DNA from: Methanosphaera stadtmanae
GTDB lineage: Archaea; Methanobacteriota; Methanobacteria; Methanobacteriales; Methanobacteriaceae
Length of the DNA stretch: 64,000 bases
NCBI GenBank assembly: GCA_015062805.1
Contig: SUTQ01000001.1
Coordinates: 62,001-126,000 of the forward strand
Direction: 5' to 3'
Of the stretch, positions 28,320 through 36,454 are shown piece by piece (the first letter of the stretch is position 1; each line of letters opens with the position of its first letter). Both the position numbers and the translations under genes were made by a program. The notes beneath the pieces were generated by a model. That model saw nothing but the letters and a program-made list of their open reading frames with translations. It ran no database searches and had not been told where the DNA came from.

Positions 28320-30218
28320 TTAATTATACATGGCATTTTTAATGAGTTTTTTATAAGTGTTATTGTAATTAAGTGTATTTTTATTTCCAACGATTATTAG
28401 TTTTCTTTTGGCACGTGTTATTGCAACATTCAATCTCCGCAAATCATTCAAAAATCCAATTTCTCCCTTATCGTTACTTCTAACAGTGGAGATTATTATA
28501 ATTTCTTTTTCACGTCCCTGGAATCCGTCAACACTTTTAACTTCAACCTCAGTATTTTCAGAGATTAGTTTAACCTGGTCTGCATAGGGACTTATAATTC
28601 CAATCTGTTCTTTTTCAACACCTTTATTGAGGTATTTGTTAACTATTTCCAAACAGATTTTTGCTTCAACCCTATTAACATAGGATTTTGAATCATTTAA
28701 ATGTTCTTCATTATTGTTTTCCATTTGAGAAGTGTCAATGAAGTTGAGGATCTTTTCATCCTCATCATCGACAAAATCCTTTATTGAAATGTTTCTAACA
28801 CATTCATCTGTAGACAATAAGTTATCATAGAATTCCGAGTTTGGAAATTGCATAAGTTTTTCATTCATGCGGTATTGTACATTAAGTAATTGAGCTTTGT
28901 GAGGATATTTTTCTATAAGTGATTCAAATAATGTTTCTTCCAATTCGTATGCTTCATTGCTTATAATTGTTGGGGGGAGTTGTTTATGGTCTCCAGCCAG
29001 GATAAATCTATGTGCTTTTGATATTGGAATCAATACACTTGGAATAGTTGTTTGTGAAGCTTCGTCAATAATTGCTACATCAAACTTTGCATTGCTGATA
29101 CTATCTAAAGCAGCTGAAGAATTTGTTGATACAATTACGTCACTTTCCTCAATTATTTCGTTAATTATCTTATTTTCTAGTTTTTTTATCTTATCATAAA
29201 ATTCATTTATTTTGTCATTGTAATCAATCCATCTGGCCATAGATTTTATAGTATCTGAATTTACTCCTCTACTACTTTTATTCCTGCTTGCATATTGTTT
29301 AATCTGGTTATCTGTTAATCCTCTTCTATATTGGGGTGTTGGTTTTGTGAAGTATTTTCTTTCTTCAGTATATTCATCAATCACATTGTAGTAACTTTCT
29401 AGATTTGCACCTAAATGGTGATGTTCAACTTTATATGCTAAAGTATAGGATATATTTTCTTTAGAAACTCTTTGTGGATGACCTAATCTTGTTATTTTTA
29501 GTTTTTTATTGGGTGTTATACGCTCTAGGAGATTATCTACTGCAGTATTGCTTTCTGCTGTTGCTAATATTTTACAATCTTTTCTAACTTCTTGAAATAT
29601 TAGTTCAACCAATGTTCTTGTTTTACCAGTACCAAAAGGACCATGGATTAGAAAGAAGTCTGGGGTGGATAAGGCTTCTTTCACGGCTATTTTTTGGGAT
29701 TCGTTTAATGAATTATCGATGTATTCCAGGTAAGCATCCTCATTTTTTTTAGGATTTTTTATATTTAAATGATATTCTAATGCATTTTTACCTTTTGTTG
29801 ATATATTTTTTAAGTTATCTTCCATTCTTCTGAATGTTACATCGTTAACGTATAGATCTAAACGTACCTTCTTTTTTAATGTCCATCTTGGAATTTTTGA
29901 ATCAAATGCTAGTTTAATATATCTTAATCCTTTTTCAGTTACAGTTCCAGTCAATTGACTACTGAGGGGATTGTTTGTACTAACTAAAACAACATCTCCT
30001 ACACTTATTTCAGTATCTATAACTTTTGAACGGCCAAATTGTATGATTGTTTGTCCTAGTTCCTTACCTAATTTTTTTCCTCGCATACCATTAATTGCTC
30101 TACCTATCTGTTCTCTTTCATAAGCAGACATTTTTTTTATTTCGGTAAGCATTACATTAATTTCTTCTTCTCTTTCAAAGTTTATTAATTGGATTAACTT
30201 TTCAATGTATTTTTTCAT
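28320..30218 (-). CDS. Superfamily 1 DNA/RNA helicase (Upf1/IGHMBP2-like)
   Basis: The 632-residue product shows the SF1B helicase motifs in order: GPFGTGKTRTLVEL (Walker A, about residue 200), VSTNSSAALD, DEASQTTIPS (motif II), GDHKQLPPT (III), QYRMNEKLMQFPN (IV), KSVDGFQGREKEIIIIS (V) and RRLNVAITRAKRKLIIVG (VI). The N-terminal 170 residues contain a beta-barrel-like region (DVVLVSTNNPLSSQLTGTVTEKG) as in IGHMBP2 and Upf1 relatives. It probably unwinds RNA or DNA with 5'-3' polarity. An ATG four codons upstream is in frame; MKKYIEKLIQL is the likelier start. The gene is encoded leftward after an AbrB-like gene with a 32-base gap. Confidence 0.93.
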   Translation of the reverse strand: MKKYIEKLIQLINFEREEEINVMLTEIKKMSAYEREQIGRAINGMRGKKLGKELGQTIIQFGRSKVIDTEISVGDVVLVSTNNPLSSQLTGTVTEKGLRYIKLAFDSKIPRWTLKKKVRLDLYVNDVTFRRMEDNLKNISTKGKNALEYHLNIKNPKKNEDAYLEYIDNSLNESQKIAVKEALSTPDFFLIHGPFGTGKTRTLVELIFQEVRKDCKILATAESNTAVDNLLERITPNKKLKITRLGHPQRVSKENISYTLAYKVEHHHLGANLESYYNVIDEYTEERKYFTKPTPQYRRGLTDNQIKQYASRNKSSRGVNSDTIKSMARWIDYNDKINEFYDKIKKLENKIINEIIEESDVIVSTNSSAALDSISNAKFDVAIIDEASQTTIPSVLIPISKAHRFILAGDHKQLPPTIISNEAYELEETLFESLIEKYPHKAQLLNVQYRMNEKLMQFPNSEFYDNLLSTDECVRNISIKDFVDDEDEKILNFIDTSQMENNNEEHLNDSKSYVNRVEAKICLEIVNKYLNKGVEKEQIGIISPYADQVKLISENTEVEVKSVDGFQGREKEIIIISTVRSNDKGEIGFLNDLRRLNVAITRAKRKLIIVGNKNTLNYNNTYKKLIKNAMYN

Positions 30219-30250
30219 AATAAAACCCATTTTTACTCAATCACAAAAAA

Positions 30251-30433
30251 TCAATAAAAAAACTTTTCATTTTTTTTAGAAAATAAATTGCTTTTCTTGA
30301 ATGTAATTACTATTTCACCTTTTTCATTCTCATTCCATTGAACAATATCTCCCTCTTCTAAATTATGTGTTTGAATATAGTTTGTAGGAATAATTGTTCT
30401 AAAATCTTGGTCTAGTCTAGTTTCTATTTTCAT
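30251..30433 (-). CDS. AbrB/SpoVT-type DNA-binding or antitoxin-like protein
   Basis: The 60-residue protein has the swapped-hairpin AbrB fold pattern: MKIETRLDQDFRTIIPTNYIQTHNLEEGDIVQWNENE, where the RTIIP and LEEGD motifs are diagnostic, followed by a beta strand (GEIVITFKK) and a basic tail. Such proteins act as transition-state regulators or as antitoxins. No toxin-like gene adjoins; the next gene on the same strand is the SF1 helicase, 32 bases downstream. It may autoregulate that pair. GTGAT lies close before the ATG. Confidence 0.8.
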   Translation of the reverse strand: MKIETRLDQDFRTIIPTNYIQTHNLEEGDIVQWNENEKGEIVITFKKSNLFSKKNEKFFY

Positions 30434-30575
30434 ATATTATCACTTGTTGTACTAGTTTATTCTTTCTATTTTTTAGTTTAAATGGATTATGAAATCATGG
30501 TAAAATAAGGTTAAGATAAGAAATAGGTGGTGATAAATTTATAAAAATTTAAAAAAAGAATTTAGAAAATATATT

Positions 30576-30668
30576 TTAATTGTAGGCATGTTCTCCCAGA
30601 TATAATGTGTATATCATTATGAATATGATTATCAATACGTTTATGTTATTTGTTATTATTTCACTCAT
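30576..30668 (-). CDS. 30-residue single-pass membrane protein
   Basis: A short frame of 30 codons starts with ATG nine bases after a strong ribosome site, AAAGGGG. It encodes a polar N-terminus (MSEIITNNIN), one hydrophobic helix (residues 11-24, VLIIIFIMIYTLYL) and a GEHAYN tail. Its own TATA-like box lies about 60 bases upstream, and a nested dyad sits between the TATA box and the start, which supports a real, regulated gene. I do not recognise the family. It could be a small subunit of a membrane complex or a regulatory peptide. It is monocistronic, and the downstream AbrB-like gene on the same strand is about 140 bases away. Confidence 0.6.
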   Translation of the reverse strand: MSEIITNNINVLIIIFIMIYTLYLGEHAYN

Positions 30669-30693
30669 TTTTATTCCCCTTTCATAATATGTA

Positions 30694-30738
30694 ATACCTA
30701 TACCCCTATGGGTATTTTGGTATATTTTAATATATAAA
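30694..30738 (-). promoter_or_regulatory. Promoter with nested dyad operator for the 30-residue protein
   Basis: On the minus strand a TATA-like TATATATTAAAATATA is followed by a 30-base nested inverted repeat. Outer arms ATACC/GGTAT enclose inner arms ATACCC/GGGTAT around ATAG (plus-strand inner stem 30700-30705 with 30710-30715). The predicted start of transcription, about 25 bases from the TATA box, falls inside the dyad, an ideal place for a repressor. The GC-rich core stands out in AT-rich DNA. The TACC...GGTA framing recalls operators of the CsoR/DUF156 metal-sensor family; that likeness is only suggestive. Confidence 0.5.
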
Positions 30739-30961
30739 CTTTTAATCATTTTCATTTAAAAAACATTTAACAATATCAAATTTCATTGAAAAATAGAAGA
30801 TTCTTTGAAGAAATATATTAAAGTTGGTTCTTGTATAGTACTCATTTTTTAAACTATTTTTATGATAAATAACATATTGAATAATATTGAATTCTTTTAA
30901 TAAACATATAATATTAGAAAAGAACTTTAAATCACTATCAATCATATGAAGAAGGGAGTTT

Positions 30962-32212
30962 ATGGTAAAAACAGTTGAAGAAATTCAAACTAAATTAGAT
31001 TCTGGTGATGCAGTTGTATTTACTGCTGATGAATTAAAAAGTAAATTACGAAATGGTGAAGAAGTCACAGTTGAAGATGTTGATGTTGTAACCTGTGGTA
31101 CAAGTGGGGTTATGAGTGGAACAACAGCATTATTCCATATACCTGTTGCAGAACCAGGTTCATTCAATAAGGCTAAAGAAGTTTATCTTAATGGTATTCC
31201 TGCTTATCCGGGTCCTTGTCCAAATGAATTATTGGGGACTGTGGATGTAATTCTTTATGGAACAAATCATAGCCAAACAATTGAAAACTACGGCGGTGGA
31301 TTTTTAATCAAAGATTTGATAGAAGGTAAAGAGATAGATGTTAAAGTAATTGATGTTGAGGATAATGAATTCCAAACCACTGTAACATTAGAAGACTTGC
31401 CTACTGCCCGATTGATTGGAACACGTAATGCCTTCATGAATTACAGTTCCTTTACAAATCCTGACAAAGTTTCTGTTAAATCAATATTCAATGCTGCACC
31501 AATGGAAGGACCTTATAATTCTTTCACTTTCAGTGGCTGTGGTGAAATCAACCCTTTACAAAATGATCCTGAGCAATATATTATCACAAAAGGAACAAAG
31601 GTATTATTAAATGGAGCAGAAGGTGTAGTAATAGATAATGGAACTAGAAGTACTCTTGAAAAGCCAAACTTAATGTTAACTGCAGACATGAGGGATATGA
31701 AATCATATTACTGTGGTGGTTTTAAAACAGGTATGGGTCCTGAAATATTTAATTCAGTTGCAATAGCAATTCCTGTATTGGATGAAGATGTTTTGGAAAA
31801 TCTTAAAGTTTTAAACAAGGATATAGAATTGCCGGTTTGTGATATCCATGGAAGACATTTGCCAATTGCTACTGTAGATTATACTGTTTGGGAAGATGTG
31901 GATTATAGACCAACTACAGAACCAGACATGTGTTTCAACTGTATTCCATGTTTACCTGCACTTTATTGTCCTACAAATGCATATGATAAAGATACAAAAA
32001 CAGTAAATCAGGATCTATGTTTCGGTTGTGGCTACTGTTCTATGGTCTGTCCTAGAGGAATTCCAAGCATTAATATGGGAAGTATTTCAATTGAATCTGA
32101 TGGAAAAACAAGAAACATTCAGGTAACATGCAGACAATCCGATAAAAAACGGGCTTTGGATATTTCAGAAGAACTTAAAGAAAAGATTTTAGATGGGACA
32201 TTTAAGATATAA
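30962..32212 (+). CDS. Methanogenesis marker 16 metalloprotein (DUF39/HcyBio plus ferredoxin domain)
   Basis: The 416-residue product has the DUF39/HcyBio domain (residues 1-310, with TCGTSGVMSGTTALFHIP and YPGPCPNELLGTVD) followed by a ferredoxin-like domain with two cysteine clusters (CFNCIPCLPALYC and CFGCGYCSMVCP, about 335-375). This combination defines methanogenesis marker protein 16. Relatives of the DUF39 domain take part in homocysteine formation from aspartate semialdehyde and sulfide in methanogens; the exact role of the marker 16 branch is not settled. AAGGGAG lies before the ATG. It is probably monocistronic, with a 69-base gap before the HAD gene. Confidence 0.9.
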   Translation: MVKTVEEIQTKLDSGDAVVFTADELKSKLRNGEEVTVEDVDVVTCGTSGVMSGTTALFHIPVAEPGSFNKAKEVYLNGIPAYPGPCPNELLGTVDVILYGTNHSQTIENYGGGFLIKDLIEGKEIDVKVIDVEDNEFQTTVTLEDLPTARLIGTRNAFMNYSSFTNPDKVSVKSIFNAAPMEGPYNSFTFSGCGEINPLQNDPEQYIITKGTKVLLNGAEGVVIDNGTRSTLEKPNLMLTADMRDMKSYYCGGFKTGMGPEIFNSVAIAIPVLDEDVLENLKVLNKDIELPVCDIHGRHLPIATVDYTVWEDVDYRPTTEPDMCFNCIPCLPALYCPTNAYDKDTKTVNQDLCFGCGYCSMVCPRGIPSINMGSISIESDGKTRNIQVTCRQSDKKRALDISEELKEKILDGTFKI

Positions 32213-32281
32213 TCTCCTTTCAACTACTTTTTTATCATATTCATAATTTATTAATAATTCAAAAATCATAATTATATATGT

Positions 32282-32968
32282 ATGATAAGAGCAGTATTTT
32301 TTGATATGGATGATACTTTATATGATACTTCCGGGTTTGCTGCAATTGCCCGTAGGGCAGCAGTAAAATCTATGGTACATAACGGGCTTAAATGTACTGA
32401 AGAAGAAGGTTATGGAAAATTAATGGAGATTGTTAAAGAAAAAGGTTCTAATTATGATAAACATTTTAACAGATTGGTTGAAAAAGTCAATGGTAGTCCA
32501 GATCCATTAATTGTTGTAAATGGGATTATCACATACCATAACACAAAATTTGCTATGTTAAAATTAGAGCCAGAAACATTTTCAATCTTACTATATTTGA
32601 AAAGTAAAGGATATAAGGTAGGCTTAATCACTAATGGTAAAGAGTTAAAGCAGTGGGAAAAACTTGTTCGATTAGGAATGTATCCTTTCTTTGATGATGT
32701 CGTTACAAGTGAGTCAGTAGGTATTGAAAAACCAAATCCTGAAATATTTAAGATTGCTATGGAAAGACTTGGTGTAACAGCGGGTACTTCTCTAATGGTA
32801 GGTAACAATTTTGATGCAGATATTTTAGGTGCTTGTAATGTGGGGATGCAAAGTATGTTAATAAACTCTAAATTAACTGAAAAACAAAAAGAAAAACTTG
32901 AAGAACTTGGTTGTTTACATGATGTAAGAGAAATAAACAACTTGCTTGATATAATGAAAATATTATAA
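32282..32968 (+). CDS. HAD superfamily hydrolase (subfamily IA)
   Basis: The 228-residue protein has all four HAD motifs: DMDDTLYD (residues 8-15, nucleophile and acid aspartates), ITNGKE (motif II), the lysine in GIEKPNPEIF (motif III) and VGNNFDADILGA (motif IV, with D replacing the first acidic residue pair partly). An alpha-helical cap lies between motifs I and II. It is a cytoplasmic phosphatase or dehalogenase-like enzyme with unknown substrate. No strong ribosome site precedes the ATG. The next genes downstream are a small membrane protein on the same strand and a convergent PfkB kinase. Confidence 0.9.
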   Translation: MIRAVFFDMDDTLYDTSGFAAIARRAAVKSMVHNGLKCTEEEGYGKLMEIVKEKGSNYDKHFNRLVEKVNGSPDPLIVVNGIITYHNTKFAMLKLEPETFSILLYLKSKGYKVGLITNGKELKQWEKLVRLGMYPFFDDVVTSESVGIEKPNPEIFKIAMERLGVTAGTSLMVGNNFDADILGACNVGMQSMLINSKLTEKQKEKLEELGCLHDVREINNLLDIMKIL

Positions 32969-33052
32969 AATAATAAATTGTATATTCTATTCTATTTATA
33001 AATAATACTATCTTATTAAAAAAACGGGAAAATATAAAACGGAGATTAAACT

Positions 33053-33226
33053 ATGGAATTTTTATTATTATATTCTGAAATCATTCCTACAATTCTTGCA
33101 GTATCCGGAATATACTTTATGTTAACTGGAGGATTAGAGGAAAATAGAACTCAATTAGCAGTAGGTATAGGACTATTTGTTCTTGCTGTAGTAGTTCCAT
33201 TTGTTATATTGTCTATGCTCATCTAA
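33053..33226 (+). CDS. 57-residue protein with two membrane helices
   Basis: A 57-codon frame begins at an ATG eight bases after GGAG. It encodes MEFLLLYSEIIPTILAVSGI, a first hydrophobic helix reaching residue 25, a short polar loop GGLEENRTQ, and a second helix (residues 36-56) ending the protein. The ribosome site and helix-loop-helix pattern support a real gene. The last 54 bases lie antisense to the end of the convergent PfkB-family gene, so both 3' ends are double-coding. The family is not recognised; small two-helix proteins of this look are frequent in methanogens. Confidence 0.6.
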   Translation: MEFLLLYSEIIPTILAVSGIYFMLTGGLEENRTQLAVGIGLFVLAVVVPFVILSMLI

Positions 33227-34090
33227 TTCTTTTTCTATTTTTTCTTTAGAACTTTTTAGAGGTCCTTTATTTTCTAATTTTTCTTTTGCAGTAATTGATG
33301 CAAATAAACCAGATTCATATATATTATTTGATTCCTCTAATTTTGCAACATATGCAGCAATATAAGTATCACCTAATCCGGTAGCATCAACAGCATGTTT
33401 TGTTTTTATTGCGGGGATGTTGTATATATTATCTTCTGTATATATGGTTGATCCTTGTTCTGCTTTAGTAATGATTATTTGTTCAAGGTTATGTTTTTTT
33501 AATATTTTAATAATTAGTTCATCCTTTGTGCTATCTATTTTAAATGCCTTTTTTGCTTCATATTTATCCAAACAGATAATGTCAACATCTTTTAAGTATT
33601 GATCAATGTCATTCCAATCCCTTTCTATAACATTATTGTTGTTATCTGTTTGTCTTAATAGTCCTTGTGGAACCAATATGGTCTTAATATCGTTTTCTTT
33701 AAAATAAGTTATTGTTTCAATAGGTATGTCATAAGGGGATAAAGGTGATAAAAGAACTGAACTAATCTCCTCCAAATTTATATTAATTTGTTCTGGATAA
33801 ATAGGGTTTTTTGGTAGGATGGCCTTTTGTCTTCTCTTAAGTTTTTGATTATAGATGTTTGTATACTCCATTGTTTTGTCTGCAAATACATACTTAATAT
33901 CTGCATCAATTTCATCCAGCAACTTCATGTCATCTTTTGATATGGAAATAATTGAAATAACATTATAATTTAATCTAGTTAATGTGAGTGTTTGATAGAA
34001 TACTGCACCACCAATTTGAAAATATTCCTCTTCCGGCGTAATGATATAATCTTTTGTAATGGGACCTATAGCAAGTATTCTTTTATTCAT
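33173..34090 (-). CDS. PfkB family sugar/nucleoside kinase
   Basis: The 305-residue protein has the ribokinase/PfkB fold: ILAIGPITKDYI at the start, FQIGGAVFYQTLTLTRL (the GG substrate motif, about residues 26-43), and the C-terminal signature DATGLGDTYIAAYV with the catalytic Asp, where the usual GAGD reads GLGD. The substrate is unknown. An ATG four codons upstream is in frame, but TGGTGA, which contains the stop codon of the HisA-like gene, is well spaced for the start chosen. It is therefore tightly coupled to the HisA-like gene (gap of five bases). Its 3' end overlaps a small gene on the other strand. Confidence 0.88.
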   Translation of the reverse strand: MNKRILAIGPITKDYIITPEEEYFQIGGAVFYQTLTLTRLNYNVISIISISKDDMKLLDEIDADIKYVFADKTMEYTNIYNQKLKRRQKAILPKNPIYPEQININLEEISSVLLSPLSPYDIPIETITYFKENDIKTILVPQGLLRQTDNNNNVIERDWNDIDQYLKDVDIICLDKYEAKKAFKIDSTKDELIIKILKKHNLEQIIITKAEQGSTIYTEDNIYNIPAIKTKHAVDATGLGDTYIAAYVAKLEESNNIYESGLFASITAKEKLENKGPLKSSKEKIEKELDEHRQYNKWNYYSKNK

Positions 34091-34095
34091 ATTTT

Positions 34096-34785
34096 TCACC
34101 ATTTATAATCATCAAACAGGGAACCTTCATGCAAGATGCTACCTATTAAGAAGTTGTCTATACCTTCTGATTTGTATTTCTTGATGCTTTTATTAGTTAA
34201 TCCACCAGCAATAATATGCTGTGTGTATGGCGTTTTAGAAATAATCTCATTAATAAATTTGTCTGCATTGCCTTTTCTTGTACCTACCTGTGATATGTTT
34301 AACAATATCGTATAATCTGGTTTTACTTCATTAACTAATGATATTATCTCATTCATTTTGATGTTTGAATTATTAATCAGAAGTTCATTATTTTTAATAT
34401 CTATGCTAACAATTAATTTTTCAAAGGGTAATTCTTTGAATATTTCAATAGTGTCCTCAATACTTTTCATAGTTTCAGTAGCTAATATTGAGTATGCACA
34501 TATTTTTTTATTAAATAATATGTCCTCAATAGAACTTGCACCATTATCTAAGATGACAGGAAGAATTTTATTAATCTCTGATATTAACTCTGAATTATTG
34601 CCTCTATTTTCAATTTTGTCTAAATCGGCAATGTAGATATATTTTGCACCGGATTTTTTAAGATTAATGGTGATTTCAATAGGATTTTCACCATAAACAC
34701 TGTTTAATTTAGTATAAGTTTTTCTTTTTCCAGATTTTCCACTTACACATTCATTGTTTTTAATATCAAAAACTGGGATAATCAT
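34096..34785 (-). CDS. HisA-related TIM-barrel protein (COG1411-like)
   Basis: The 229-residue product resembles HisA, the ProFAR isomerase: MIIPVFDIKNNECVSGKSGKR (compare IPaIDlk.G.cVR), YIADLDKIENR, PVILDNGASS, and HIIAGGLTNKSIKKYKSEGIDNFLIGSILHEG at the C-terminal phosphate-binding loops. HisA itself has two catalytic aspartates; the first is present in FDIK, but the second half differs, so another isomerase or aldol-type reaction is likely. The archaeal HisA-like group is uncharacterised. It sits between DUF3194 (one-base gap) and the PfkB kinase at the tail of the RNA-processing operon. Confidence 0.78.
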   Translation of the reverse strand: MIIPVFDIKNNECVSGKSGKRKTYTKLNSVYGENPIEITINLKKSGAKYIYIADLDKIENRGNNSELISEINKILPVILDNGASSIEDILFNKKICAYSILATETMKSIEDTIEIFKELPFEKLIVSIDIKNNELLINNSNIKMNEIISLVNEVKPDYTILLNISQVGTRKGNADKFINEIISKTPYTQHIIAGGLTNKSIKKYKSEGIDNFLIGSILHEGSLFDDYKW

Positions 34786-34786
34786 A

Positions 34787-35062
34787 TTAATCTAAATTAT
34801 TGTTTCTTTTTTCTACGTATTCATCGACAGCATTTAAACTTAATTCTACAGCAGTTTCGGCTAAATTATCGGGTAATTGAGCATCACTATCCAAATCAAT
34901 ATTGATGTCAATATCAAAATTATCTTCACCACGTTCTAAATTAATTGTGATGTTAATGTCTTCAAAATCTTTTTTGTTTACATGTTTTAAAATATATGAT
35001 TCACTGGTAGAATATGCTAATTCAATAATTTCTTCAACTTCTTTATCTGTTAATGGAATCAA
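34787..35062 (-). CDS. DUF3194 family protein
   Basis: The 91-residue acidic protein begins with IPLTDKEVEEIIELAYSTSESYILKHV and continues with alternating Asp/Ile strands (NITINLERGEDNFDIDINIDLD) before a helical end. This is the pattern of DUF3194, an archaeal family usually encoded beside prefoldin beta and Pcc1, as here. GGAGACTTT precedes the ATG. The function is unknown. Position suggests a role linked to translation, folding or tRNA modification. Confidence 0.75.
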   Translation of the reverse strand: MIPLTDKEVEEIIELAYSTSESYILKHVNKKDFEDINITINLERGEDNFDIDINIDLDSDAQLPDNLAETAVELSLNAVDEYVEKRNNNLD

Positions 35063-35135
35063 AGTAAAGTCTCCTAAAAATTTATAAAATAAGATTGTTG
35101 TTGGAGGTTAAAAAAATTAACAATAGAAAAACAAT

Positions 35136-35483
35136 CTATTGTTGGATTTGGCTCATTGCAGCTTGAAGACTTGTTTGTAATTCTTCTAGTCTGCTGGAAA
35201 TACGTTTTTCTTGTTTTTCAATTGTTTTTTGTCTGATTTCAAGCATTTCTATATTGTCTTTTAATTCACTTTCTGTTTCATCTTTTGTTGTTTTAATGAG
35301 TAATGGTCCTGCTGTTTTATAAACATCTTGATCATCACTTGTTTTTGATAGTTCATCTAATGCTTTTTTAGCTTCATTAATTTGTAATGAAACTGTTTGT
35401 TTTTGCATAGCAATTGATTGAGCCTGTTGTTGTACTTGTTGGAATTGATTTAATTGTTCTTGAACATTTTGTTGAATATCCAT
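35136..35483 (-). CDS. pfdB: Prefoldin subunit beta
   Basis: Prefoldin is the hexameric jellyfish-shaped chaperone that passes unfolded proteins to the thermosome. The 115-residue subunit has the expected long coiled coils at both ends ([20 protein letters not shown] and IEKQEKRISSRLEELQTSLQ) around the central hairpin with DVYKTAGPLLIKTTKDE. An AGGTGAT ribosome site precedes the ATG. It follows pcc1 after about 87 bases, the standard archaeal order. Confidence 0.95.
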   Translation of the reverse strand: MDIQQNVQEQLNQFQQVQQQAQSIAMQKQTVSLQINEAKKALDELSKTSDDQDVYKTAGPLLIKTTKDETESELKDNIEMLEIRQKTIEKQEKRISSRLEELQTSLQAAMSQIQQ

Positions 35484-35570
35484 ATTATCACCTAAATTTT
35501 TTTTATAAAGTATATAATTAACGTAAATAGTATTATTTTATATTATAATAATATCTCTTTTTTATCCTTA

Positions 35571-35831
35571 TTAAATTTTTAAGATTTCTGTAGATAATTT
35601 TATCCATCTAACATATGAATTTATAGAAGCACGTAATGAAACAACATCATTAGAAAATATTTTTATAAGAATAGTATTGTCATTCAACTCAATTTCTGAA
35701 GTGGATCTTTCGTTACGAGCAAAAGATATTTCAGGTTTAATAGAATTGTAGACTATTTCTGCTTCACGATTATCCGTTAATTCAATAGTAAAAACAGTTT
35801 CAATACTTTTCAAAATTTTATTTTCTACCAT
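35571..35831 (-). CDS. pcc1: KEOPS complex subunit Pcc1
   Basis: The 86-residue protein fits Pcc1, the dimerising subunit of KEOPS, which makes the t6A37 modification of tRNAs. It shows FTIELTDNREAEIVYNSIKPEI near the start and ILIKIFSNDVVSLRASINSYVRWIKL near the end, the typical pattern with the DVVSLRAS.NS..R motif. Location between the Brix gene (14-base gap) and prefoldin beta matches other archaea. Other KEOPS subunits are outside the window. Confidence 0.9.
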   Translation of the reverse strand: MVENKILKSIETVFTIELTDNREAEIVYNSIKPEISFARNERSTSEIELNDNTILIKIFSNDVVSLRASINSYVRWIKLSTEILKI

Positions 35832-35845
35832 GTTATCACTTTAAA

Positions 35846-36367
35846 TTATTTATTTGATTTAAAACCTTTGATATAAACTTTAAATTTTGTGTCTTCACAG
35901 TTTTTATCTATAAAACTCGCACTAATAAATTCTTTTTCATCGTCACGTATAATAATGCAATTTTCTCTGATTTTTTCATTAGGTTTAATGATTTCACATT
36001 CTGAGAATAATTCTTCAAGGTCTGCAGATTTATTAATTATAATTATATCGTCACTATTCGTGTTGATTTTATTATTCTCTTGAGGTAATGAAACATTAAT
36101 GTAAATGCTGCTTTTAGGATTTTCAGAATCTTTTTCCAAATCATAAATATTTACACTGCTAGGATTTCCTTTAGTTTCAGTAATAATGATCAATGTGGAA
36201 TTTTCATATTGTTTTGATTGATTTACAACTTTAGAAAAGCTAGATTTACCTCTGTTGATGTAAATTCCATTAAAATAATGTTTTAAAAATTGTGCAAATC
36301 TTCTAGTAATTTGTGAAGGTTTTCTACTTGTTGATATAACAAGTTTAGAATTGATTTTAAATAACAT
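35846..36367 (-). CDS. Brix domain protein (probable ribosome biogenesis factor)
   Basis: The 173-residue product is a short archaeal Brix protein related to Imp4. It has VISTSRKPSQITRRFAQFLKHYF (a basic beta strand-helix typical of Brix, residues about 9-31), YINRGKSSFSKVV and ILIITETKGNPSSVNIYDL. Eukaryotic Brix proteins act in pre-rRNA processing; a similar job is inferred. It lies between rpoP and pcc1 in the RNA-processing superoperon. An 87-base gap before it holds a perfect palindrome. Confidence 0.88.
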   Translation of the reverse strand: MLFKINSKLVISTSRKPSQITRRFAQFLKHYFNGIYINRGKSSFSKVVNQSKQYENSTLIIITETKGNPSSVNIYDLEKDSENPKSSIYINVSLPQENNKINTNSDDIIIINKSADLEELFSECEIIKPNEKIRENCIIIRDDEKEFISASFIDKNCEDTKFKVYIKGFKSNK

Positions 36368-36419
36368 GTTAATTTCTCTCAGGTAAAATTATATAAAAAT
36401 AGTCAATAAAAAGGATAAA

Positions 36420-36433
36420 AGGGAATATTCCCT
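36420..36433. promoter_or_regulatory. Perfect 14-base palindrome between rpoP and the Brix gene
   Basis: AGGGAATATTCCCT is perfectly self-complementary and lies about 50 bases upstream of the Brix start and 20 bases after the rpoP stop. Related GGGA...TCCC palindromes occur upstream of rpl15e. It may be an operator or an RNA processing hairpin within the operon. Confidence 0.45.
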
Positions 36434-36454
36434 AGTAAAAATAGTAAAAAATAC

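Noticed and set aside
30251-30433. AbrB-like gene as half of a toxin-antitoxin pair
   Set aside because: The neighbours are a helicase and a 30-residue membrane protein on either side. Neither looks like a MazF, VapC or Doc toxin.
30742-30945. 67-codon frame on the minus strand between the small membrane gene and marker 16
   Set aside because: It lacks a ribosome site, resembles translated AT-rich promoter DNA, and overlaps the likely promoter of the marker 16 gene.
32452-32940. 162-codon frame antisense to the HAD hydrolase gene
   Set aside because: It is a Ser/Ile-rich shadow of a gene with clear HAD motifs and has no independent support.
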